Shown piece after piece: positions 24,949 through 33,096 of a stretch of DNA of 64,000 nt. The notes beneath the pieces were generated by a model. The model worked only from the letters and a program-made list of their open reading frames with translations, did no database searches and was not told the origin of the DNA. How positions within the stretch are numbered: the first letter of the stretch is position 1; each line of letters begins with the position of its first letter. The DNA comes from Saccharibacillus endophyticus (lineage in GTDB: Bacteria; Bacillota; Bacilli; Paenibacillales; Paenibacillaceae), in assembly GCF_013185185.1 (NCBI RefSeq), contig NZ_JAAZWE010000005.1, positions 1 through 64,000 on the forward strand, given 5' to 3'. The translations under genes were made by a program, and so were the position numbers.

Positions 24949-26622
24949 CTAAAACCTGCCGGATTTGAAAATGGAATAAAACAGCAGAACCACCATCAGC
25001 ACCGCGACCACGAGGCCCGTTTCGATGATCGGATAATTCCAGATCATGGTCTCTTTTTGCGCCAAAGAAGCCCCGACGACGAGTCCCGCCATCACGATGC
25101 TGAACGCGAGCAGCACAATGCTGAACGCCAGGCGGTTGACCAGACGATCGACGCCGCGCGAAGCTTTTCTCAGTTCCGGAACTTCCACCTCTACACGAAC
25201 CCGTCCACCGCTGATAAACGAAGTCAGATGACGCAGCCGATCCGGCAAATTCGCCAACGAATCCGCCAATCCCAGCGCGCCGCTGACCGTTTTGCGGCGC
25301 AGCCGGTCGGGTCCGAACTTTTCCCGCGCCAGCTTGCGTCCGAAAGGTTCGGCCAGCGTCACGATGCTTAACGTCGGATCAAGACGCTCCACCATGCCTT
25401 CCGTCGTGATCAGCGCTTTGCCGAGCATCAACAGATCCGGCGGAATGCCGATTCCGTGCTGCCGGGCCGTGGAGAAGAAGTCGTTGATGACCTGACCCAG
25501 ATTGACATCGGAAAAAGCGACGTCGTAATACCGCTCCCGCAGCCGTTCCAAATCGCGCTTGAGCGCGCCGACGTCGGTTTCGTCCGGAATCATGCCCATG
25601 CGCTCGATCGACCGCACCATGGCCGGCGTGTCCTGGCGCATGAGCGCGATGACCAGCGAAGACAGATATTCCCGCATATCCGGACTGAGCCGCCCGACCA
25701 TGCCGAAATCCAGAAACGTGATTGAGCCGTCCTTCATGATCATCAGATTGCCCGGGTGAGGGTCCGCGTGGAAAAAGCCGCCGATAAAGATCTGGTTCAG
25801 CACGGCGTTGACGATTCGCGAAGCGATCTCCTTGACGTCGTATCCGCGCTGCTCCAAATAATTGCGGTCGGTCGGCTTGACGCCTTCGACGAAAGACATC
25901 GTCAGCATGCGTTCGGACGTGAAGTCCCAAAACACCTCGGGCACGTGAATATGCGGATCTTGAACGAACTGTTTGGCGATTCGCTCCATGTTGCGCGCTT
26001 CCGCCGTGTAATCCATCTCGGCTTCCATGGAGCGCGAAAACTCGTCGACAAGCTGGGGAACCTGGTAACGCGTCACCCATTCCCAACGCTTTTCGCCCAA
26101 CGACACCAGGTCATGCAAAATTTCCAAATCCCGCATGACCTGTTTTTTGACGCCGGGACGCTGGACTTTGACCGCTACGCGCTGCCCGCCGTCGACCAGC
26201 CTTGCACTGTGCACCTGCCCGATGGAAGCGGCCGCGATCGGCTGCTCGGAAAAGTCGCTCATCACTTCTTCGATCGAACTCCCCAGCTCCAGCTCGACGA
26301 TGCGGCGCGCTTCTTCCGCATCGAAAGGGGGCACGTCGTCTTGCAGCTTGGACAGCTCCTTGATCACGCCCGGCGGAAGCAGATCCGCGCGCGTGCTCGC
26401 AAGCTGTCCCAATTTGATGAAAGTCGGTCCTAACGCCTCCATGACCAACCGGATACGCTCGCCTAACGTTTTCGTTTCCGGCCTCTCGCTCCTGATCCAG
26501 CCGATCGGCATGCGCAGCACGCGCGTAAGTCCCATCTCCTCGACCATGTACCCGAAGCCGTGCCGGATCAATGCGACCGCAATCTCCCGGTAGCGGCCGG
26601 CATGGCGGATATGGACAGCCAT
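24949..26622 (-). CDS. AarF/ABC1/UbiB family kinase-like protein
   Basis: A 557-residue atypical protein-kinase-like ATPase linked in other bacteria to isoprenoid quinone biosynthesis. The KxGQ motif reads IKLGQLASTRADLLP (about 70-84), the Ala-rich loop AAASIGQVH follows, then VAVKVQRPG with the ATP-site Lys, the catalytic HADPHPGN and FLDFGMVG. Two hydrophobic helices close the protein (about 500-550), anchoring it to the membrane. Its ATG is separated from the upstream phasin-like stop codon by one base, so translation is coupled. In a menaquinone-based organism a quinone or membrane-lipid role is the best guess. Confidence 0.92.
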   Translation of the reverse strand: MAVHIRHAGRYREIAVALIRHGFGYMVEEMGLTRVLRMPIGWIRSERPETKTLGERIRLVMEALGPTFIKLGQLASTRADLLPPGVIKELSKLQDDVPPFDAEEARRIVELELGSSIEEVMSDFSEQPIAAASIGQVHSARLVDGGQRVAVKVQRPGVKKQVMRDLEILHDLVSLGEKRWEWVTRYQVPQLVDEFSRSMEAEMDYTAEARNMERIAKQFVQDPHIHVPEVFWDFTSERMLTMSFVEGVKPTDRNYLEQRGYDVKEIASRIVNAVLNQIFIGGFFHADPHPGNLMIMKDGSITFLDFGMVGRLSPDMREYLSSLVIALMRQDTPAMVRSIERMGMIPDETDVGALKRDLERLRERYYDVAFSDVNLGQVINDFFSTARQHGIGIPPDLLMLGKALITTEGMVERLDPTLSIVTLAEPFGRKLAREKFGPDRLRRKTVSGALGLADSLANLPDRLRHLTSFISGGRVRVEVEVPELRKASRGVDRLVNRLAFSIVLLAFSIVMAGLVVGASLAQKETMIWNYPIIETGLVVAVLMVVLLFYSIFKSGRF

Positions 26623-26623
26623 C

Positions 26624-27010
26624 TTACTCCGCCGTCGTTTCCCCGGATGCGCCCGGACGGTACGTATTCGTTTCTGCGGCCGGGTCCGCCGTTACGGCAG
26701 GCTTGTTGCCTTCGAGTTCCGCGATGCGCTGTTCCAATACCGAAATGCGCTGCTCCAGGCTCGCCACGTCGCTGCCCGCGGGAACGTCCAGATCTTGAAG
26801 CACCCGACGAACCTGCTCCTGCACCATGTTTTTGATCGTATTGCGTTCTTCTTCTCCGCGTTCGATCAATTTGTTCACGACGGCTTTGGATTCGGACGGC
26901 GCGATTTCGCCTTTTTTCACGAGATCGTCGACGACTTTCTCCACCTTTTCCTTGCTTGCCACAGTCAGGCCGATTCCTAGCGACAACGCCTTTTTCAACA
27001 GATCACTCAT
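26624..27010 (-). CDS. Phasin-like coiled-coil protein
   Basis: A 128-residue helical protein starting MSDLLKKALSLGIGLTVASKEKVEKVVDDLVKKGE, the pattern of the PhaF/polyhydroxyalkanoate-regulator-like phasin family common ahead of aarF genes in Bacillota. Residues 80-105 form a heptad-type coiled coil (SLEQRISVLEQRIAELEG); the tail is Pro/Ala/Thr-rich. GGAGG precedes the ATG at 27010. Its stop overlaps the ribosome site of aarF, so it belongs to that operon, where it might act as a membrane-associated partner. No PHA synthase is nearby, so a granule role is not implied. Confidence 0.75.
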   Translation of the reverse strand: MSDLLKKALSLGIGLTVASKEKVEKVVDDLVKKGEIAPSESKAVVNKLIERGEEERNTIKNMVQEQVRRVLQDLDVPAGSDVASLEQRISVLEQRIAELEGNKPAVTADPAAETNTYRPGASGETTAE

Positions 27011-27075
27011 GAACGATTCCTCCGTTTTCAAATGGAATATTTTCGCTTGCTCTGCCTTGCTCGTGTACATACCGA

Positions 27076-27921
27076 CTACAGGGACTCCGACTCTTCCGAA
27101 GATTCTCCGGCGGATGAAGCTGCATAATATTTGGCCAATTCGACCATCATACTGCCCATGCGTTCTTCTTTCGGGGCTACGACGCGCTCAATGCCCTCCT
27201 CGCGGATCGACTGCGCGGTTACTTTACCCACCGCCACGGCGACCACCTCGTCTTCGAAAGAAGCCCGCAGCGCCTCTTCCAGTCCGCGTTCGGCCGCATG
27301 CCCGATCAGGAAGCGCACTTGAGGTCCGCTTGTGAACGTGACCGCATCGACGCGGCGTTCCAAAATATCGTCCAGCAGCTGCTGCAACTGTTCTTCCGGA
27401 GGCGCAATATGCTTGTAAGGCAATACGGTTCGCACCGTCGCTCCGCGTTCCTCCAACCACGACACCAGATGCGGAGCAGGATCGCCGTGAAGCTGAACGA
27501 CTACATTTTTGCCGGTAAAATCGTATTCCTCCATTTGACGCAGCAGTCCTTCCGTACTGCCGTCGTCATCGCGCACAAGCGAAGTCAGCCCTCGTTTTTT
27601 CAAAGCGTTCACTGTCTTATACCCGCGAGCCGCGATCTTTGAATGCGCGATGGATTCGATAAAGTTCTCTTCCAGTTCCATCTCCTGCGCCGTATTGATC
27701 AGAGCTTCCAAGCCCATGCCCGTTGTCAAAATGGACCATTCCGGCTTGAGACGAATCCATTCCGAGATTCCACCGCCGAGTTCGGGTTCATCCAGAAATA
27801 CCGTTCCTTGAGCCGGCCGAATCAGCGCGACTCCTCCCATTTTATGCACGATGCTGCTCAACTCTTCCGCTTTGCGCGGACCGGTAATCGCAATACGTTT
27901 TCCTTCCAGCCTTTTCGCCAA
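27076..27921 (-). CDS. hemD: Uroporphyrinogen-III synthase
   Basis: A 281-residue HemD-fold enzyme, cyclising hydroxymethylbilane to uroporphyrinogen III in tetrapyrrole synthesis. The N-terminal ITGPRKAEELSSIVHKMGG, the middle ARGYKTVNALKKRG and VVVQLHGDPAPHLVSWLEERGATV, and the C-terminal DAVTFTSGPQVRFLIG are typical. It lies outside any hem cluster but ahead of the phasin-like/aarF pair (65-base gap), so a shared message is likely. The Ser/Glu-rich tail of about 12 residues is unstructured. GGAAGGGG precedes the ATG. Confidence 0.85.
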   Translation of the reverse strand: MAKRLEGKRIAITGPRKAEELSSIVHKMGGVALIRPAQGTVFLDEPELGGGISEWIRLKPEWSILTTGMGLEALINTAQEMELEENFIESIAHSKIAARGYKTVNALKKRGLTSLVRDDDGSTEGLLRQMEEYDFTGKNVVVQLHGDPAPHLVSWLEERGATVRTVLPYKHIAPPEEQLQQLLDDILERRVDAVTFTSGPQVRFLIGHAAERGLEEALRASFEDEVVAVAVGKVTAQSIREEGIERVVAPKEERMGSMMVELAKYYAASSAGESSEESESL

Positions 27922-28379
27922 GCCATTCGCCCCTTCCTATTACCTTGACAAGGTCTTACTTATTATAGAAGGCATTCCAATGCGCGGCTGTGCCGCTTTC
28001 CACCTATTTTCGCTTCCCGGACGCAAAAATGCAACCGGACCGTCAGATGCAAGCTTTCAATTCTTATATGTAACCCAAGTTTCGCCTGCATATCGATGAT
28101 TGCGAGAAAAGTATGCGAATAACCCGAACATTTTCCGATCGAATTTCGTCTGTATAGAAAGAATGCCGGTTTTTGCGCGAAAATCGCTTGCGGCGCCTGC
28201 GTAAATACTTATATTCTCAATATCCCGAAATTACTATCATATCCGCTTGTTCTCTTCCGATATATAACTTAACGCACAATTCAACCTTGCACAGCACATA
28301 AGAAAAAGCCTTAAAAATCCTAAATGGTAACGTTTTATTCTCTGATTTTACCTGCCTGTTTTTCCCAAGCCCAAAGCGA
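27922..28379. other. Intergenic gap before the receptor array
   Basis: About 460 bases, becoming AT-rich from roughly 28,100. I see no small gene with a signal peptide on the plus strand and no terminator-type hairpin. It separates hemD from the promoter of the first peptide receptor. Confidence 0.4.
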
Positions 28380-28409
28380 TTGACCTTTATTCATTCGTTA
28401 CTGTATATT
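28380..28409 (+). promoter_or_regulatory. Promoter of the first peptide-receptor gene
   Basis: -35 TTGACC (28380-28385), 18-base spacer, -10 TATATT (28404-28409) directly preceded by TG. The leader to the ATG at 28489 is about 70 bases. Confidence 0.65.
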
Positions 28410-28488
28410 GTAAATTACTAGTATTAAAAGAATTATATGAGATGCTAAAATTTGAATGGAATTTAGCAGCGTGAGCGAGGTGCAGATT

Positions 28489-29856
28489 ATGGAAACGACA
28501 ATGACTCTCCGTTCGGAAATCGAAAAAGGCATCACGGAACTCGGCATGAACTTTTCAAGCTTCGGCGAATTATCCGGCATCAACCGCGGCATTTTCAGTG
28601 CAATCCTGAACGGAAGCCCTCCGAAGCCGATCTCGCTGAACCAGATGGAAGCCATCACCCGGGCATTCGGCTATCCGGAAGGCTGGATGTTTGACCTTTA
28701 TATCGAGGAGTGCTTCTACGACGGCAAGCCCAACCGCCGCCGCGTCGAGCCCTTCCTGATCCGCTGCGCCGAACTGGGCAAGACCGACTGCATCCGCGAA
28801 GTGCTATCCCGCCTGCTCGAAGACCTCAAGCACGTCTCGATGATCTTCGACATTGCGGAGAATCTGTTCACCTCGGGAAAAGTTAAAGAATCGTTGGTGT
28901 TTTACGAGTGCGTGGTGGAGAATGAGAAGTACCACCATTCGGAGCGTTTGGCTATCAGTCATTATAGATTGTTCCGGGCATCGATCGGGGAAGATAATGA
29001 ACAAAACCTTCGAGCAGCGCTTCGTTTCGAATCTTACTGCGGGAAACTGCCGGATCATCATAGGCTCGATGGTCTACTTCAATTGACGAACGTTTATTTT
29101 AATCTAGGCAGGTGGAGTGAGGTTGAGTTTTACGCAGATGAACTTCGCCTTTTTTCAAAACATATCTATGAAAATAGAGTACATCACAAGAAGTTCAAAG
29201 CAAACCATGAGTTTTTAAAAACGGATCGCCACTTGGTTGTTTATTACGGTCAAGGATATTTGCAAAAAGGCAATGCATTAGAGCATCAAGAAAAATACGA
29301 TAAAGCCATGGAATATATTCAAGGTTATTCCGATTTGAGTTGGTTTGAAAATTTAGATGAAGTCGGCCTTACTGAGGTCAAAAAATTTAAAGATTGGGCT
29401 GTTGCTAACCAATTTAATTTAACCATCTTAAAAGGGGATGCTTCAGTTTTAGAAAGATATTCGCTTTTTCTTGAAGAACATCCGCATGAGATTCTTCCTA
29501 GCGTCTTGACGATTCTTGAGTCTGCGAATAAACACGATTTCAAAATCGAAAAAATCCTGAATAAATTTTTGTCGGTCGTTATGGATGGTAGCAAAAATAA
29601 TTATTATAACTCTTCATTCAGCTTAAATAGACAAGCGAATTTATATTATCAGTTGGCTTTATATAATTTTAGAAATCAAGAAAAAAAGAATGCGATTGAC
29701 TTTACTTTACAGGCGTTGGACTTATCCATTAAACTGAATAATAGAACAGTATCCATGCAATCCGTAGCGTTATTTGAAGAAATGAGAAAACAAGCTTCAG
29801 CTGAACAGGTTAAAGAATACGAGACTTTGATTAGGACGGTGTATTTGAATGCGTAA
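28489..29856 (+). CDS. AimR/Alo-like peptide receptor 1 (HTH + TPR-like)
   Basis: A 455-residue regulator of RRNPP type. Residues 22-62 form an XRE-like HTH (NFSSFGELSGINRGIFSAILN), followed by GYPEGWMFDLYIEECF, then a long all-helical receptor region in TPR-like pairs (YRLFRASIGEDNEQNLRAALRF; HHRLDGLLQLTNVYFNLGRW). Similar length and order occur in AimR phage receptors and, from memory, the AloR proteins of Paenibacillus polymyxa, which bind an imported peptide. The ATG at 28489 follows GAGGTGCAG, the ribosome site also used by receptor 4; an earlier ATG at 28456 has none. Base composition changes inside the gene, from about two-thirds GC to about one-third. A pro-peptide gene overlaps its 3' end. 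Confidence 0.82.
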   Translation: METTMTLRSEIEKGITELGMNFSSFGELSGINRGIFSAILNGSPPKPISLNQMEAITRAFGYPEGWMFDLYIEECFYDGKPNRRRVEPFLIRCAELGKTDCIREVLSRLLEDLKHVSMIFDIAENLFTSGKVKESLVFYECVVENEKYHHSERLAISHYRLFRASIGEDNEQNLRAALRFESYCGKLPDHHRLDGLLQLTNVYFNLGRWSEVEFYADELRLFSKHIYENRVHHKKFKANHEFLKTDRHLVVYYGQGYLQKGNALEHQEKYDKAMEYIQGYSDLSWFENLDEVGLTEVKKFKDWAVANQFNLTILKGDASVLERYSLFLEEHPHEILPSVLTILESANKHDFKIEKILNKFLSVVMDGSKNNYYNSSFSLNRQANLYYQLALYNFRNQEKKNAIDFTLQALDLSIKLNNRTVSMQSVALFEEMRKQASAEQVKEYETLIRTVYLNA

Positions 29857-30007
29857 ATATGTTAAAGTGCTGGCTCTTTCATTTATTGTATTAGTTAGTG
29901 TGTTAGGTTCGACGTCTGCGCCTGTTTCAGGATCGTCAGAAACAGCCTCAAACGGCTCCGGTGGCGCTCCTACGATCCAACTGTTTTCTAACGGCTCTGG
30001 CGGCTAA
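29849..30007 (+). CDS. Secreted pro-peptide, probable pheromone precursor
   Basis: A 52-residue ORF overlapping the receptor-1 stop by eight bases, so translationally coupled (AGGACGG lies upstream). It has a classical signal peptide: basic MRKYVK, a hydrophobic core of about 14 residues (VLALSFIVLVSVLG) and a likely signal peptidase I site after STSA (residue 24). The exported 28 residues contain SNGSGG twice (34-39 and the very C-terminus 47-52), separated by APTIQLF. This matches Phr/AimP/Alo-type precursors, in which a short C-terminal peptide is released outside, re-imported by an oligopeptide permease and bound by the adjacent receptor. A strong terminator follows. Confidence 0.8.
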   Translation: MRKYVKVLALSFIVLVSVLGSTSAPVSGSSETASNGSGGAPTIQLFSNGSGG

Positions 30008-30029
30008 TTAGAATTCATGCGTACAAAGC

Positions 30030-30080
30030 ATCAAAAAAAGTGTTACTTAGCCATAAAAGGCTAAGTAACACTTTTTTAAT
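30030..30080 (+). terminator. Terminator between pheromone and receptor 2
   Basis: AAAGTGTTACTTAGCC pairs perfectly with GGCTAAGTAACACTTT around a 6-base loop, followed by TTTAAT. It ends only about 20 bases before the ATG of receptor 2, leaving no room for a promoter between them. Confidence 0.9.
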
Positions 30081-30098
30081 ATTGCTTCGGAGGTCTTT

Positions 30099-31430
30099 AT
30101 GAGAATAGATGATATAGCAATTCGTTTCGCTCTAAAACAAGAAATCCTGAACAGATACTCCTCTATTTCGCAATTTGCGACCGAATCGGGTCTTCCGCGC
30201 AGCACCTTAAGTTTAATTTTCAGAAAAAAAGACCCCAAACCAATTTCCTTCGACCATTTAGTCAAAATCACTTTAGCGCTGGGTTACCCCGAGGATCATT
30301 TTTTTGGCCTTTACATTCAAGAGTATTTCACTAAAGAAAATTTCAATCGAAGTCGGATCGAAAAAGTATTGCAGCGCTGCGGAGAACTTGGATTGAATCA
30401 TCATCTGAAGCATGCGATAGAACGGCTTGAAGACAATGCTTATTACATACCTATTATTTTCGTCATTGCGGAAGAGCTGAACACGAAGCAAAAAAGCGAG
30501 GCCGCTTTACTTTTATACCAATGGATCGTTTCGGTAAAAACAGAAGTCTCGCAGGTTTTGATTTCAACTTGTCATTATCGAATTTTCCGCTTGGGAATTT
30601 CTCTGGACAATGACCTTAACCTTGAACTTCTATATCGTTTTTTGCCTTATCGATCTCGTTTACCTATTCATCTAAGCTTAGACGCCGCAATCAATGCCGT
30701 TAACATTCTCTATGACCAAAAGCGATTTGAAGAATTATGGATATGTGCAGAAGAACTTATCAAAGATTGCGTTCACCTTTTCGGCACTCGAGATTCACCT
30801 AATTTTAAAGCTATCGCTCATTATGAATCCAAACTGGATCGACATCCGGTCGTTTATTACGGAAGAGCTTATTTAGCCAAACAATGCTGCTTGGAAGGGT
30901 GGAAAAAATATAAAGAGGCTCAAACTTATTGTGAAAATTATGGTCAATTGCAATGGTTTGACGACGGAAGCAAACTCGCTCAACTAGAGATCAAAAAATT
31001 CGTTATTTTTGCGCAAGCAAACGTTTGGAACTTTGAACTTCTCCAAGGAAACATGACGGTGCTCTCATCCTACGTTGCTTTTTTGGAAGAACATCCCGAA
31101 GAGCTGATTCCCGGACTGATTACCATCGTGGAATCTGCTAATATGTTTAACTTTGCGATTGATCACTTTTTGGAACGCTTCGAACACCGGTTGTATGATC
31201 TGCTCGAAAACCCGGACGGATACTACACCGAGATTGCTAGACGAAACAATTTATCATTTTTGCTTTATCACCTAGCCATTTACCACTTTAATGCAGGCCA
31301 AGTCCCAAAATCATTGAACACGGCCATAAAATGCTGGAAAATGTCTCAGACAGTCAACAACCAACAACACTTCAGGCTGCTGGCATCCTTAACCGCGTTT
31401 TATAATATGTACGACGACTCTACGAACTAA
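30099..31430 (+). CDS. AimR/Alo-like peptide receptor 2
   Basis: A 443-residue paralogue of receptor 1. The HTH is SISQFATESGLPRSTLSLIFRKKDPKPISF; the receptor region keeps the family landmarks YRIFRLGISLDNDLNLE, the PVVYYGRAYL block, LEEHPEELIPGL and the terminal HLAIYHFNAGQVPKSL...NNQQHFRLLASL. It is more AT-rich than receptors 3 and 4. GGAGG precedes the ATG. With a terminator 20 bases upstream, its expression must depend on read-through from receptor 1 or on an internal promoter I cannot see. No signal-peptide ORF follows, so its ligand may be supplied from elsewhere. Confidence 0.78.
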   Translation: MRIDDIAIRFALKQEILNRYSSISQFATESGLPRSTLSLIFRKKDPKPISFDHLVKITLALGYPEDHFFGLYIQEYFTKENFNRSRIEKVLQRCGELGLNHHLKHAIERLEDNAYYIPIIFVIAEELNTKQKSEAALLLYQWIVSVKTEVSQVLISTCHYRIFRLGISLDNDLNLELLYRFLPYRSRLPIHLSLDAAINAVNILYDQKRFEELWICAEELIKDCVHLFGTRDSPNFKAIAHYESKLDRHPVVYYGRAYLAKQCCLEGWKKYKEAQTYCENYGQLQWFDDGSKLAQLEIKKFVIFAQANVWNFELLQGNMTVLSSYVAFLEEHPEELIPGLITIVESANMFNFAIDHFLERFEHRLYDLLENPDGYYTEIARRNNLSFLLYHLAIYHFNAGQVPKSLNTAIKCWKMSQTVNNQQHFRLLASLTAFYNMYDDSTN

Positions 31431-31497
31431 TCCCCTCCTCCATTTCCCATTCTGCCCACCCCTTTCTTAAAAGTGCTATACTTAATCTCAAAAAAAC

Positions 31498-31540
31498 CAC
31501 TCCCTTACCAGTTTTATAGGTATAGGGATTTTATTGCGCA
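31498..31540 (+). terminator. Terminator after receptor 2
   Basis: CCCTTACC pairs with GGTATAGGG (one bulge) and is followed by ATTTTATT. About 70 bases past the receptor 2 stop. Confidence 0.6.
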
Positions 31541-31594
31541 TTCCGACAAATTCATCGTGCTTTGGGGATTTTGCGAATAGATATTAAAGATATG

Positions 31595-31726
31595 TTACAA
31601 ACGTTTCACTATCGGGGCTTATAATGAATCAATTGCGGTAGACCTGTATGCCGCGGCGTTATGTTGCCTATTTCGTTGCGCGCACGATTCGATTTACCGC
31701 CCGCCACCCGTCGGGGTTGGCTTTTT
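31595..31726 (+). promoter_or_regulatory. Promoter and terminator-like leader of receptor 3
   Basis: A -10 TATAAT (31620-31625) with a possible -35 TTACAA (31595-31600, 19-base spacer) is followed by an untranslated leader. The leader ends in a hairpin GCCACCC/GGGTTGGC (31703-31721) with TTTTT, 25 bases before the ATG. This looks like an attenuator. A 29-codon ORF in the leader (31648-31737) overlaps the hairpin and lacks a signal peptide. Confidence 0.5.
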
Positions 31727-31751
31727 CATCTTTCTGACCGAGGTGCCCTAC

Positions 31752-33086
31752 ATGCAGATCTCCAGTCCACTCCGCTCGGCCATCAAACAGAATATGCGTA
31801 AACGAGGATATAATTTTTCCGTTTTATCGGAAAAATCGGGCATTCCCCGAGGATCGCTAAGTCTGATCTTCGTCGGAGGAAGCTCCAGGCAAAGCCCGAT
31901 ATCATTCCATCATTTAACGAACATTACGAAGGCGCTCGCTTTGCCGGAAGACGCCTTTTTTGATTTGTATATCGACGAATGTTTTTTGGGCGGGCGACCG
32001 AATCGAAGCCGGATCGAACCGTTCCTGGAACGCTGCGTCGAACTCGGGCATCCGGCCTGCATCGAAGAGGTGCTGCGCAGGCTCGACGGAGAGCCCCGAT
32101 ACCTGCCGGTGATCTTCCGGATTGCCGAACGCGAAAATAAAGAAGAAACCAATCCGTTAACCATACGTTTATATGAATACCTGCTGATTCATAACGGCGA
32201 TCGCCACTCCGTGGAAAATGCCGTTTGTCGCTATCGTCTTTTTTTATTGCGCTTGAATGAGGACGAAGAAAACAATTCTCGCGTGCTCAATGCTTTCTCG
32301 CCTTACCGCAATAACTTGCCGGATGAGCTGAAGCTGGAAGCCTTAACGGTTATGGGCAGTCTTTGCTTCAACCGGATGGATGCGGAGGAACTGAATACGG
32401 TCGCGGACGAATTGATTTCCCTGTGCCTGCGGTTGTTCGGATCGAAAGACCAAGCCCCGACCAAACCGTTTGCTCCGGATCGCGAGCTTGCCCGGCCGGT
32501 CTTGGCCTACTACAGCCAGGGATACGTGATGAAGCAGATCGCGCTTTGCGAGAAGGGCGAGTTCAAGGAAGCCGAAGCTTATTCGGCGCGGTACGAAGAT
32601 TTGTCCTGGCTGGCAGGAACGGATTCCGCCAACAAGGAGAAGCTTGCCGATCTGGCTCTGTTCGCTCATGCAAACCGGATCGGATGCCGCTTGTTAGGCG
32701 GAGAGTTGGAAGTCCTTCCCGAGTATGTCGATCTGCTGGAGATTCACCCTCAAGAGCGGGTACCGGGGTTGATCGTCTTGCTTAAGACGGCGAATGCTTA
32801 CCGAATTTCCGTGGATGAATATTTGCCGCGTTTTCCGATCGATCTGCAGCGTCTGCTCGAGACGCAAGGCAGCATGTATTCCAAGCAGGTCGGACGCAAT
32901 CGCTTTGCCCGTCTGCTGTATCAGTTATCGATCTATCATTTCGGCCGCGGTCGAATCGAAGAGTCGCTTCAGGCGGCACTTCAAAGTTGGGAACTGTCCC
33001 ATCAATTGAATAATCACCGGATGTTTCGTCTGCTCGCTTCGCTTACGCTGATGTATAACGAGCAGTCCGATCCGCCCGACCTCTGA
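31752..33086 (+). CDS. AimR/Alo-like peptide receptor 3
   Basis: A 444-residue paralogue. The HTH is NFSVLSEKSGIPRGSLSLIFVGG; landmarks are LPEDAFFDLYIDECFLGGRPNRSRIEPFLERC, YRLFLLRLNEDEENNSRVLNAF, LAYYSQGYVMKQ, LEIHPQERVPGL and the terminal LSIYHFGRGRIEESLQ...NNHRMFRLLASL. GC content and codon use match the host. The ATG at 31752 lies eight bases after GAGG; a GTG at 31743 overlaps that site. Receptor 4 starts ten bases after its stop, so both form an operon. No peptide gene is seen in or next to it. Confidence 0.78.
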   Translation: MQISSPLRSAIKQNMRKRGYNFSVLSEKSGIPRGSLSLIFVGGSSRQSPISFHHLTNITKALALPEDAFFDLYIDECFLGGRPNRSRIEPFLERCVELGHPACIEEVLRRLDGEPRYLPVIFRIAERENKEETNPLTIRLYEYLLIHNGDRHSVENAVCRYRLFLLRLNEDEENNSRVLNAFSPYRNNLPDELKLEALTVMGSLCFNRMDAEELNTVADELISLCLRLFGSKDQAPTKPFAPDRELARPVLAYYSQGYVMKQIALCEKGEFKEAEAYSARYEDLSWLAGTDSANKEKLADLALFAHANRIGCRLLGGELEVLPEYVDLLEIHPQERVPGLIVLLKTANAYRISVDEYLPRFPIDLQRLLETQGSMYSKQVGRNRFARLLYQLSIYHFGRGRIEESLQAALQSWELSHQLNNHRMFRLLASLTLMYNEQSDPPDL

Positions 33087-33096
33087 GAGGTGCAGC

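Noticed and set aside
31648..31737. 29-codon ORF before receptor 3 considered as a pheromone gene
   Set aside because: No signal peptide, highly basic, and its end overlaps a terminator-like hairpin.
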